Below, in pieces: positions 1-10,168 of a stretch of 11,366 bases of DNA. The stretch is from Pleurotus ostreatus/Saccharomyces cerevisiae fusant. Lineage: Eukaryota; Opisthokonta. Under the pieces are notes generated by a model. The model was not told where the DNA came from. It was given only the letters and a program-made list of their open reading frames with translations, and made no database searches. The stretch lies in assembly GCA_024196135.1 (NCBI GenBank), contig JAMQCK010001158.1:1-11366 (forward strand). Reading direction: 5' to 3'. Positions within the stretch are counted from its first letter, which is position 1; every line of letters starts with the position of its first letter. The position numbers and the translations under genes were made by a program.

Positions 1-2758
<2,758 letters not shown>

Positions 2759-2891
2759 TTTAGTGGTCTGTCGAAGGCTATGGTGTATAGTCTGCCATGT
2801 ATGACCTGCTTTCTGGATGGAAAAGCTCTGTTGTTGTTTCTCCTCCTGTTTGTGTAGCATTTCCCCTGTATCTATATACACCCTGTTCTAG

Positions 2892-2897
2892 CACGTG
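2892..2897. promoter_or_regulatory. CACGTG bHLH-type site (distal)
   Basis: A perfect CACGTG palindrome in the context gCACGTGtat, about 200 bp upstream of the phosphatase ATG. CACGTG is the core bound by Pho4/NUC-1 class bHLH activators in fungi, and also by Cbf1 and sterol-regulator bHLH proteins. Its use here is inferred. It may instead lie in the CUL1 3' UTR. Confidence 0.4.
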
Positions 2898-2979
2898 TAT
2901 ACCATTCAATGAACCTCCAAAAAAGCGTATTCGTGGGATGCAAACCGGGCTTGTCGTTGTGGGTCCGCCGCCATTGTAC

Positions 2980-2985
2980 CACGTG
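2980..2985. promoter_or_regulatory. CACGTG bHLH-type site (proximal)
   Basis: A second CACGTG, 88 bp after the first and about 108 bp upstream of the phosphatase ATG. Read on the minus strand it is gCACGTGGt, so it has a G directly after the core, as in high-affinity Pho4 sites. A pair of such sites before an acid phosphatase is suggestive; binding is not shown by sequence alone. Confidence 0.45.
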
Positions 2986-3024
2986 CTCGAGGCGATAAGG
3001 ACGACTCGGGCCGGGTGGCGGGCC

Positions 3025-3046
3025 AGTCAATGACATTGCATTGACT
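3025..3046. repeat. 8-bp perfect inverted repeat in phosphatase leader/promoter
   Basis: Arms agtcaatg (3025-3032) and cattgact (3039-3046) flank the 6-nt spacer acattg. It ends 47 bp before the phosphatase ATG, so it could be a dimeric protein-binding site or, if transcribed, a small hairpin in the 5' leader. No known factor is assigned. Confidence 0.5.
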
Positions 3047-3092
3047 CCATCACCGCCTCTTACACTCTCCTCGTTCCTTACACGCTGCCGCC

Positions 3093-6005
3093 ATGTCCAA
3101 CGTCGACCGTGGCGAGCGCGAATACAAGCCCTTCGACGAAGAGGCCGGCATGGAGCATCAGTCGCTCCTCCCCTCCTCCCCCAAGCCTGATGCCGCTGCC
3201 GAAGAGAGGGGCGCCTCCAAACAACGGAAGTTCCTCAGCTCGCGATTTAGTCTCCTGCATCTTAGCGTCGCTTTCGCTGCCGGTATACTAGCGTGCGCGG
3301 CTGGCCAGTACGCGTTCTGTGGGCAGCAGCAGCATACGCCTGCTGGGGACTCTGCTGGCGTGCTCGCAGCGCCGTGGGCTGGCTCCACTGAGGTGCACGG
3401 GTTCCCGCCGACGAAGCCCACCAATGCTGTCCCAACCCTCTTTCCCTCGGATGTTGGCTATGCGGGCGGCACACCTACCGGTGCTGAGCCAGCCGTGCTC
3501 GCCACCGCGCCTGCTAGTGCGTGATAGCCTCCATGTTTTATCGCAGTGTTGCTGACGCGGTGATCCTACCATCAGTTCCCTTCCACAAGGGCACCCCGAA
3601 TCTCGTGCATCCCGAGGTCAAGGAGGCCAGCAAGTCCTTCAACATGTTCCGCTCCTGGGGCAACCTCTCGCCGTGGTACAGCGTGCCGCGGGGTACCTTT
3701 GGCTTGGACTCAGGCCCTGAGGTCCCGGAGTCCTGCAGGATCACGGAGGCGCACATCCTCCACCGTCATGGTGCCAGGTGCGTGCCTACCTATATACTCC
3801 TTACCTCGTTCTGACTAACCACATATAGATATCCTACTGCCTGGGGTGCGTTCCCATCCAATACCTCCCTCACCTCTGTGGCGCGGACTAACACTGCCAT
3901 CGCCCAGCCTCCTACGGTGGTCCCGCGAACTTCTCTGGCCGCCTGCACGACGTCGCAGATAAATGGAATACGAGCGGCGACCTCGAGTTCATGAATGAGT
4001 GGACGTACAAGCTCGGCGAGGAGATCCTCACCCCCTTCGGGAGGCAGCAGCTATGTGCGTGCTGCTCGGTGTTGACTATGTCCCTCGCACCCCTGAACAT
4101 GTTTCCCTTGCTATCATGCGCCCTCCTACATGTTCCTCTCGTCAATACATTTCCCTCGCTAACATGCTACCTCACCCCGTACAGATGACCTGGGCGTGCA
4201 AATGCGCATGCGCTACGGCTTCCTCCTCAAGAACTTCACAGAGACCAACACGATACCGGTCTTCCGTACTGAGTCTCAGTGCGTATGATGAACCTCATTG
4301 GAGACCTTGCCTCTCCATTCGTTTCGCTTGTACTGATCGACTGGGACCCTGCAGGGACCGCATGCTCGCTTCCGCGATGAACTTTGCGATCGGCTTCTTT
4401 GGGTGGCCGACGGACGGGCAGTACCAGCAGAGTATCACTATTGAGGCCGACGGGGTAGGTCTTTCGTGTTCATTGCCTTGGACCCTGCACCTGTCTTCGC
4501 TTCCTGCATCCCATCTTCACTCCCTGCATTTCACTTCGCAACCTACGCCTCGCCCTCCTTCTCGACATCTCACTTTCTTACTGCATCCCACTCACACCCT
4601 CACCTTCAGTTCAACAACACCCTCGCGCCCTACAAGACCTGCCCGAACGCAAGCGACCGCCGCAAGTCGGACCGGGGCACGCAGTACGTGGAGGAGTGGG
4701 CCGATATCTACCTCAAGGACGCGCGGGCGCGCCTCGCGGCGCAGTTCCACGGGTATGACCTGACTATCGAGGACACGTATGTGTTGCAGCAGATGTGTGC
4801 CTATGAGGTGGGTGGCTCTGTCTTTCTCAATTCAACCATTCATTTCCCGTGCCCGCGTTCGTTGTCGCGTCTTCGTATTGGACACACTCGTGCATTGCTC
4901 GCGGACAAGAAGCTAATGCCACCCTTAGACTGTCGCCCTCGGCTACTCCAAGTTCTGCGAGCTCTTCACGGAGGAAGAGTGGGAAGGGTTCGACTACGCG
5001 CTCGATCTTGGCTTCTGGTGAGTTCGCGTTTGGGGGTTGTTCATTGTCTACCTGGGCCTTTCATTTCTTTACCTTCGGCTGACTTTGTCTCGCCTCACCC
5101 ACGCCCTTATACTCCCTTATCCTACCCTTTGCACGCCTCACTCACCTCTTCATCTCTTGACCCTACGGCATACTGACCACGCCCCCCCTCCAGGTACAAC
5201 TCCGCCTTCGGCTCCCCCGTCGCGCGCGTGCAGGGCATCGGCTACGTCCAGGAGCTCGTCGCGCGGCTCACGCACACGCCCATCGCGACGCACAACTCGT
5301 CCACGAACGCGACCCTGAACGACAACCCGGTGACGTTCCCGCTGAACGACAGCCTGTATGTGGACGCGACGCATGAGGTGGTCGTGCTTAATGGTAAGTG
5401 AGGATTTCGTTTTTGGGCGGTGGGGGTTAGGGCTTGGGCATAGGCGTAGGGTGTGGTGGAATGGTGCAGGGTGTAGGGTCGGTGGAATGGTGCAGGGATG
5501 AAGGGCGTGGAAGCAGTGTTGGGCGAGGGTGCGGGGTTGTTTATGCGGCGTGCGAGCTGACCTTGCTTCTAGTGCTTACTGCGCTGAACCTGTCCTCGTT
5601 GGCCGCGGATGGACCGCTACCTTCGGACCACATACCCAAGGATAGGAAGTTCAGGGTCAGCGAGCTTGCGCCATTTGCCACAAATGTGCAGTTCCAGCGT
5701 GCGTGTTATTCACACCTATCGATCTGCCCTTTGCTCACGTTCACGGCCTACCCTCTTCAGTGCTCGACTGTGCCGAACTCGACGATAGGCAAATCCGCAT
5801 CATCGTCAACGACGGCGCGGTCCCGCTCGTAGGCATCGAGGGCTGCCCGGAGCAGAAGGACGGCATGTGCTCGGTCGATACCTTCGTTGCCGCGCAGAAG
5901 AAGATTATACAGGAGACGGACTGGAACTACGACTGCTATGGGGACTGGACCGTGCCTCCGGGTGCTGAGTGGAATACGGCGACGGGGGATGCGCCGCGGT
6001 GGTAA
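3093..6005 (+). CDS. Histidine acid phosphatase (clade-2 histidine phosphatase), type II membrane-anchored, 11 exons
   Basis: Exons: 3093-3516, 3576-3777, 3829-3845, 3908-4054, 4185-4278, 4355-4454, 4610-4807, 4929-5017, 5194-5393, 5573-5698 and 5761-6005; 613 aa. The start is the first ATG in frame. Residues 1-50 are polar with an acidic dileucine (EHQSLL, 21-26), followed by one hydrophobic segment (about 52-70). This suggests a cytosolic tail, a signal anchor and a lumenal catalytic domain. The phosphatase signature RHGARYP is at 205-211, with His206 the expected phospho-acceptor. The second catalytic motif is DATHEVVV with H484-E485, where acid phosphatases and phytases usually have HD and MINPP enzymes have HAE. 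Several N-x-S/T sequons (NFSG, NFTE, NATL, NDSL, NLSS) fit a secretory-pathway protein. It should hydrolyse phosphomonoesters at acid pH; phytate or inositol phosphates are possible substrates, but substrate cannot be read from sequence. Introns range from 51 to 179 nt. Confidence 0.92.
4102..4167 (+). repeat. Imperfect 18-nt direct repeat inside phosphatase intron 4
   Basis: Copies at 4102-4119 and 4150-4167 differ at two positions. The second copy contains CTAAC (4159-4163), the likely branch point of the intron 4055-4184; the first has CTATC at that place. This looks like a local duplication that lengthened the intron. Confidence 0.6.
5415..5438 (+). other. G-quadruplex-forming motif in phosphatase intron 9
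   Basis: Four G-runs (5415-5417, 5422-5426, 5430-5432 and 5436-5438) are separated by loops of 4, 3 and 3 nt, meeting the usual G3+N1-7 pattern. They lie on the transcribed sense strand, about 20 nt after the GTAAGT donor of the 179-nt intron 5394-5572. The core contains GGGTTAGGG, like the fungal telomere repeat. Folding is predicted from pattern only. Confidence 0.55.
5455..5497 (+). repeat. 17-nt exact direct repeat, 26-nt period, in phosphatase intron 9
   Basis: The 17-mer ggtggaatggtgcaggg occurs at 5455-5471 and 5481-5497, separated by tgtagggtc. It lies in the same G-rich intron as the quadruplex motif and looks like a minisatellite at two copies. Confidence 0.75.
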
Positions 6006-6323
6006 TGGCAGGGTTTGGTCGTGGATACGCCCGTAGTACAGTATATCTAGCCCGATACCCTATGGAGGACTTGCATATATTGAGATAGGGGGAGAGTTTC
6101 GGCGTCAGCTACATACATAAGGAGTTTACTACAGAAACACTCATTCTTTGGTGGACGTGGTCGGAGCGTGAGGATATGCAAACTTGAGCTAACAACTGTA
6201 ATCATCGCCTGCGCTAAGTATACGCATACTCTATTTTATCTCTGGCACTAGACGATCTTCAAATGCAAGGTATGTGAATCCACGCAACCGTGGGAAACAC
6301 GACACGGAGAGAAATAGCCATAA

Positions 6324-6371
6324 ATGGCAAGTTTTGAGTTCGCTTCCGGCGTCCATCTCGCGCGCTTGTGA
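6324..6371 (+). promoter_or_regulatory. Upstream ORF in leader of F-box-like gene
   Basis: An ATG at 6324 opens a 15-codon frame ending at TGA 6369-6371 if the leader intron is retained. If 6368-6440 is spliced out, the same frame runs on over the main start codon and stops at 6574-6576, out of frame with the F-box-like protein. It is a uORF only if transcription starts upstream of 6324, which cannot be seen. Confidence 0.35.
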
Positions 6372-6440
6372 GTATCACACTTAGCACTTGCTATGCCCAA
6401 GAAAATTTCGAAAAAAGCCTTGCTAACTTTTCCTTGATAG
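6368..6440 (+). other. Probable 5'-leader intron of F-box-like gene
   Basis: The GTGAGT donor at 6368-6373, a CTAAC branch-like element near 6423-6427 and a TAG acceptor ending at 6440 define a 73-nt intron ending 8 nt before the ATG at 6449. The frame upstream of 6449 has no in-frame ATG, supporting 6449 as the protein start. Confidence 0.5.
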
Positions 6441-6448
6441 CCACAATC

Positions 6449-8059
6449 ATGCACATCTTGCAGGAATCATCGACCAGCACTATCCTTTGCACCCAATGCC
6501 TTCACACCATCAGCGTCAGAATCGGTACTCCAGAACTCATCTTACGCGCTCGATCATGCTACACTCCGTTCACTGAGAGCGAGCACTCGAACCTCTACAC
6601 CAGCTTGGCTCAGATCTATGAGGACCTGCGCCACTGCGAGCGGGAGATCACACGCCTGGAAGTAACCCTGCACACGCTCCGGCAGACACAAAGCGCGCTG
6701 GAATTGACGGCAGACTGCGTGAACGCTCTTCTCTCTCCTATACGCAGGCTTCCGCCAGAGCTGCTGGCAGAGATCGCGCCCTACACCCTACCCTCGAGGT
6801 GGTTTACGGACCACATCGGCAAACATCCGTGGTATTTCTCGCAGGTCTGCCGCCCCTGGAGGTCCGTGGCTGTCGCTACGGGTTGGGCATGGGCACAGAT
6901 CCGCTTTCCGCACTGGATACGTGCACGGATTATCAACAGGGCCGATCCGCTGTCGCATATCGTCGAACTCTACTTGCGACGAGCCGCAGCTACGGATAGC
7001 GCCGTCAGAATCCGTGGTCTCAGGCAAGCGCATGTCGAAGACGAGAGGATCCGGGTCTGCATTCTGGCTCATGCCGATCGTATACACACCCTAGAGGTGA
7101 AAACCAAATACGATCTATTCCCCTTCAAATGTCACTTTCCGGCGCTGCAGCGACTCATTGTTTACAACGAGCTCATGGACAAGGTGGATGCTCCCAACGT
7201 CCGCATCGTCGACCTTTACGAGGCAAATCCATGTACCATCAAACTTCCCTGGGCAAATCTGCGCGCCTTCAAGATGCACGGATGCATCAGCGGCCCAGAC
7301 CTCGGGGTCCTACGCTCGTGCACGGCGCTGGAAGTACTCAGCCTCACCGACGACGCTTTGGGGCTAGAGTTCCAATCTGACCCCCTCGTATTCCCGACAC
7401 TGCACACCCTCGAGATCGGCGGGGCGGCCATCGAAGTGTGCCCCCACCTCGTCGCACCCGCGCTCCAGCACTTCATCCTGAACATGGCATCCGAGGACAA
7501 CTACACCTGGCACGTCGAGTTGGAACGAACCCCGTTGCAGATGCTGGAAAACCTCCTCCCGCCCGTCACCTCCCTCACTCTGCGCAATATGGACACTTAT
7601 GACTTCGAGAACATCCCCGTGCGCGAGCTGCTGGCGCTGCCGCGAAAGCTGCAGAAGGTCTCCGCCGTCGTCGAGACCGACTACGCCCTCCAGTCCGGTA
7701 CGCTGATGATGTACCGCGACTTGGTCACAGTGCTGGGGTGGGACGAGGCCCATCCGACGCTTCCGCATCTCGCGGAGATAGGTCTCGTTAGTGGGATACG
7801 AGATGTGCAATGGTCGGATGACGATGTCGCTCTCATGCGACGGCTGGTGGTGTCGCGCGCAGCTGGCGCGGCGACTGGCGGCTGCGCGCGGCTCGAGCGG
7901 CTCTATATACGGACCCCATTCGCGCCGTTTCCAAGTGGACCTCTGGCAGAACCATGGGCGGATGCGCGGGGCACCGACGGACAGCGGGTCATGGCGATAG
8001 ATATGCACTGCCAGGGAGAACCTGTTGAGGCTTTCGACGTAGGGACAGCGCTACGATAG
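6449..8059 (+). CDS. F-box-like protein with N-terminal coiled coil, intronless, 536 aa
   Basis: A single open frame from ATG 6449 to TAG 8057-8059. Residues about 47-90 form a charged, leucine-rich helix (EREITRLEVTLHTLRQTQ), the coiled coil that commonly precedes the F-box in Agaricomycete members. Next come RRLPPELLAEI (99-109) and FSQVCRPWRSVAVATGWAW (130-148), the two halves of a degenerate F-box, the SKP1-binding module of SCF substrate receptors. The remaining 380 residues carry irregular leucine-rich repeat-like stretches such as LEVLSLTDDALGL and LRAFKMHGC, where substrate would bind in the family. A CTQC pair sits at residues 14-17, too little for a zinc finger. The F-box family is greatly expanded in these fungi, so the substrate is unknown. 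An earlier GTG at 6368 in the same frame is not a eukaryotic start and falls in the leader intron. Confidence 0.82.
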   Translation: MHILQESSTSTILCTQCLHTISVRIGTPELILRARSCYTPFTESEHSNLYTSLAQIYEDLRHCEREITRLEVTLHTLRQTQSALELTADCVNALLSPIRRLPPELLAEIAPYTLPSRWFTDHIGKHPWYFSQVCRPWRSVAVATGWAWAQIRFPHWIRARIINRADPLSHIVELYLRRAAATDSAVRIRGLRQAHVEDERIRVCILAHADRIHTLEVKTKYDLFPFKCHFPALQRLIVYNELMDKVDAPNVRIVDLYEANPCTIKLPWANLRAFKMHGCISGPDLGVLRSCTALEVLSLTDDALGLEFQSDPLVFPTLHTLEIGGAAIEVCPHLVAPALQHFILNMASEDNYTWHVELERTPLQMLENLLPPVTSLTLRNMDTYDFENIPVRELLALPRKLQKVSAVVETDYALQSGTLMMYRDLVTVLGWDEAHPTLPHLAEIGLVSGIRDVQWSDDDVALMRRLVVSRAAGAATGGCARLERLYIRTPFAPFPSGPLAEPWADARGTDGQRVMAIDMHCQGEPVEAFDVGTALR

Positions 8060-8307
8060 CTTACTCCTCATTGAGGGCAGAGGAGCTGTCTTCTCTGATG
8101 CAGATGTACGCGCTTCGCAGGGAACCACAATGATTGTAAAATCTCTGGAGAAATTGTTCCAATTTGATCGCAGGTCGGGTCGTCCTTTGCTACCTCATCG
8201 CCACTTCGCGATTTGATTCCGTCCTCGGCCTTTTCCGTTGCTTCGAACCGCGTACAAATTGAGCTCCATAGCATCGGGAGTTCAGTGCTCAGCGCCGCAA
8301 ACAATAA
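8060..8307. other. Intergenic between convergent F-box-like gene and decayed minus-strand gene
   Basis: About 250 bp with short frames only. The two flanking coding regions point towards each other, so this should hold 3' ends. No repeat, RNA gene or regulatory motif was recognised. Confidence 0.5.
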
Positions 8308-9120
8308 TCATTGCCTGTTTCCGACGGTATCGGTGGGGTGGCGCGTGAATCCGTCCGAGCCAAAGGCGTACATGCTGAGTTGGAAGGCGTCGTTTCGGAT
8401 GCTGCACCGAAGCTGCGCAGTGCGAAGGTTGCGCATCACGGCACCCAAGTTGCATTGCAAAGCCTCGTCGAAACATCCTAGTCGATCAAAGCGATAGCTC
8501 TTCCCCCACATCGAGGAAGATGTTCTGAAGGTCGAAGTCGGGGACGCCGAAATGGAAGGGAGGTGAGTCGAACTCGACTTTTGCGACGGCGTCGAAGAAG
8601 AGCAGGACGAGTTTGATGGTATGGCTTCGCGATTTCTATCGAGGATAGTTCGCATGAAGGCGTGTCTGGTGTCGAACGCATCGAAGGTGGTCGGATGCGA
8701 AGTGGCGTAAGGCATGGAAGGGAGCAACGTAGTACCCTCCATCTTCGACGGTGGACAGAATGCATATTCGGTCGAACTCCAAAGACGCCAGCTCGACCAT
8801 ATGCCCGACAAGCGATTGAAGCATCCCTTCCTTCCTTCTCGCCCCGGTCCACCAGGAAGGGTCATTCCGTACGTGCGCAAGCTTGACACCGGAGGCAAAG
8901 TTCGAGATGATGATTCCAACTTTTGGTCTTCGCTGCAGGAGTACTCGTGAATATACGAGATGGGGACGGTGTCCATGATGTATTGCTGCGCAAAGACGTC
9001 TGATAGTACCGACCGGGCAGCTATGTCGTCCCTGGTACATCGAGAGATACGCAGGACCCAGTGCACACCGTCAAAGTATTTTTGAGCTCGTCTACAACGT
9101 TGAGGCTTCCGCGATCTGGG
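8308..9120 (-). pseudogene. Decayed protein gene with several frameshifts, possibly an F-box/LRR-type family member
   Basis: Read on the minus strand, stretches with coding-like codon use (C or G at third positions) follow one another but alternate frames. A piece with VVDELK lies near 9100-9120. KYFDGVHWVLRIS to HEYSCSEDQK runs at about 9081-8921. GIIISNFASGVKLAHV to FHALRHFASDHL follows at about 8920-8693 in another frame. TFDAFDTRHAFMRTILDRN at about 8691-8623 returns to the first frame. IKLVLLFFDAVAKVEFDS to LDVGEELSL follows at about 8617-8489, and FDEALQCNLGAVMRN to a TGA at 8308-8310 closes it. The switches leave no room for introns with GT-AG ends, so frameshift decay is the simplest reading. 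The leucine-rich, aromatic composition recalls LRR-like regions of Agaricomycete F-box proteins, but no F-box was found and the family call is weak. Confidence 0.42.
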
Positions 9121-9588
9121 GTGTGACTACCGTGCACTGGCATTGAAGAGAAGGTTCGCCTTCCTCTGCGGTGCAGCGAGGGCTTGATATTCGATACAGC
9201 CAAGGTATACCGCTGCCGTCAAACATGCTTCGAGTTTAGCAGACGAGGACTCCGAGTGGGTCGAAGTCATTACGATGGCCGAAGAAGCGATGGTGGCCGT
9301 TCGGGACAAGGTGTCGTGGGAAATACGGAAGCTTATTATGCTTCCTTGGTACTTCCGGAAGCACCGATCATATCGCTGCGAATACCTCCAGAGTTCACAC
9401 TCACTTGTAGCTCCATCGTGGTAGGCATAAGCCACAGACGGGGCTGAGTATCGTAGCAAGAGGACGGCCTGCAGGCGGTCGAGGTTTGAAACAACGAACG
9501 CCCGGCAAACGCCGGAGGCGGGCATTCAATTTCCGATCATGATTTTGCTTTCGAACCCTGCGAGTGCCGTAATGTTCACTCATTGTTC

Positions 9589-9606
9589 CCCTTGCAATTG
9601 CAAGGG
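9589..9606. repeat. 18-bp perfect palindrome
   Basis: CCCTTGCAA/TTGCAAGGG is perfectly self-complementary with no spacer and stands in an otherwise featureless region. Its core TTGCAATTGCAA is AT-rich with flanking C/G triplets, the shape expected of a homodimer-binding site, though no factor is assigned. Confidence 0.7.
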
Positions 9607-9840
9607 CACGCTCATTGCCTCTCTTCATGGGCATGTGTGTCGCTCAAGTGTCCCAACTATATACAGCATGCATGACAATCCGCTTTCTAGACAGACGAGC
9701 GATCGAGGAAGAGATATATAGGCTAGGCATCGAGAACGGACAACAACAGCTGGACTGACAACTATGGAAGACTAGAAAGACGCAGACGACACCTCGATGA
9801 TGAGACAGATTGTGCGCATCAGAAAACTGAGAAGGCAAGC

Positions 9841-9960
9841 AGATGAGAGTGGAGAGAAAAGCTACTACTGGAAACGAGAAAGAAGTGATGGGCCGGGAAC
9901 GAGATGACAGGAAACCGGGAAGAGGGGGCATGGAATGTTGGAATCGAGAGGGTAAAAGGT
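9841..9960. other. Purine-rich tract (polypyrimidine on the minus strand)
   Basis: By hand count, about 93 of 120 plus-strand bases are A or G. Fungal promoters often carry CT-rich stretches just upstream of the transcription start, so this may be the relic promoter of a leftward gene whose body has decayed, or a 3' UTR feature of the gene ending at 10169. Confidence 0.45.
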
Positions 9961-10168
9961 CGTGAACTCGTGAGCGAATGGTATCGCAAAAGTCATGTAC
10001 ACAAAGGGCAATATAGCTGGGGAAGACGCCAGAAAATCAACCAATCGGATGCGAGGGAGAGGACCAGCACAGGGTTTTACAGGGAGGCCGATGTATGAAC
10101 ATTGCACAGGCGGTCCGTGAGCCGCCACCTCAGGTCCATGAGCCACAGACATCGTCAGCACTGTGCGG

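Larger units (their letters stand above)
2759..3092. other. Intergenic: CUL1 3' flank and phosphatase promoter region
   Basis: This 334-bp gap separates two genes in the same orientation. It holds a TATATA at 2873-2878, two CACGTG palindromes and an inverted repeat (listed separately). No open frame here resembles a protein. No AATAAA was seen, so the CUL1 poly(A) site is not placed. Confidence 0.6.
6006..6448. other. Intergenic: phosphatase 3' flank and leader of the F-box-like gene
   Basis: The first about 150 bp after the TAA are AT-richer than the coding sequence and probably hold the phosphatase 3' UTR; no clear AATAAA is seen. The second half is the likely promoter and 5' leader of the F-box-like gene, with an upstream ORF and a leader intron listed separately. 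No other coding frame of note. Confidence 0.55.
9121..10168. other. Long stretch without a recognised gene
   Basis: About 1 kb. Minus-strand frames up to 132 codons exist (9127-9525), but their codon use is not coding-like and I recognise no family; the part next to 9120 may be a further worn 5' piece of the decayed gene. TATATA-like elements lie near 9658-9663 and 9715-9720. The right end should contain the 3' UTR of the minus-strand coiled-coil gene. An 18-bp palindrome and a purine-rich tract are listed separately. Confidence 0.5.

Noticed and set aside
2873..2878. TATATA as phosphatase TATA box
   Set aside because: It lies about 215 bp before the ATG and upstream of both CACGTG sites, so it may belong to the CUL1 3' flank.
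3042..3047. TGACTC as a Gcn4/bZIP half site
   Set aside because: Only a partial match to TGASTCA and it overlaps the inverted repeat, so no separate claim is made.
4466..5176. 236-codon plus-strand frame
   Set aside because: It reads through phosphatase introns 6, 7 and 8; the spliced exons match the family far better.
6368..6448. N-terminal extension of the F-box-like protein from 6368
   Set aside because: It would need a GTG start, and the segment has a splice donor, branch site and acceptor.
7364..8008. 214-codon open frame on the minus strand
   Set aside because: Antisense to the F-box-like coding region, with no recognisable domain.
9127..9525. 132-codon minus-strand frame as a real gene
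   Set aside because: Codon third positions are not coding-like and there is no recognisable family; it may be a worn 5' piece of the neighbouring decayed gene.
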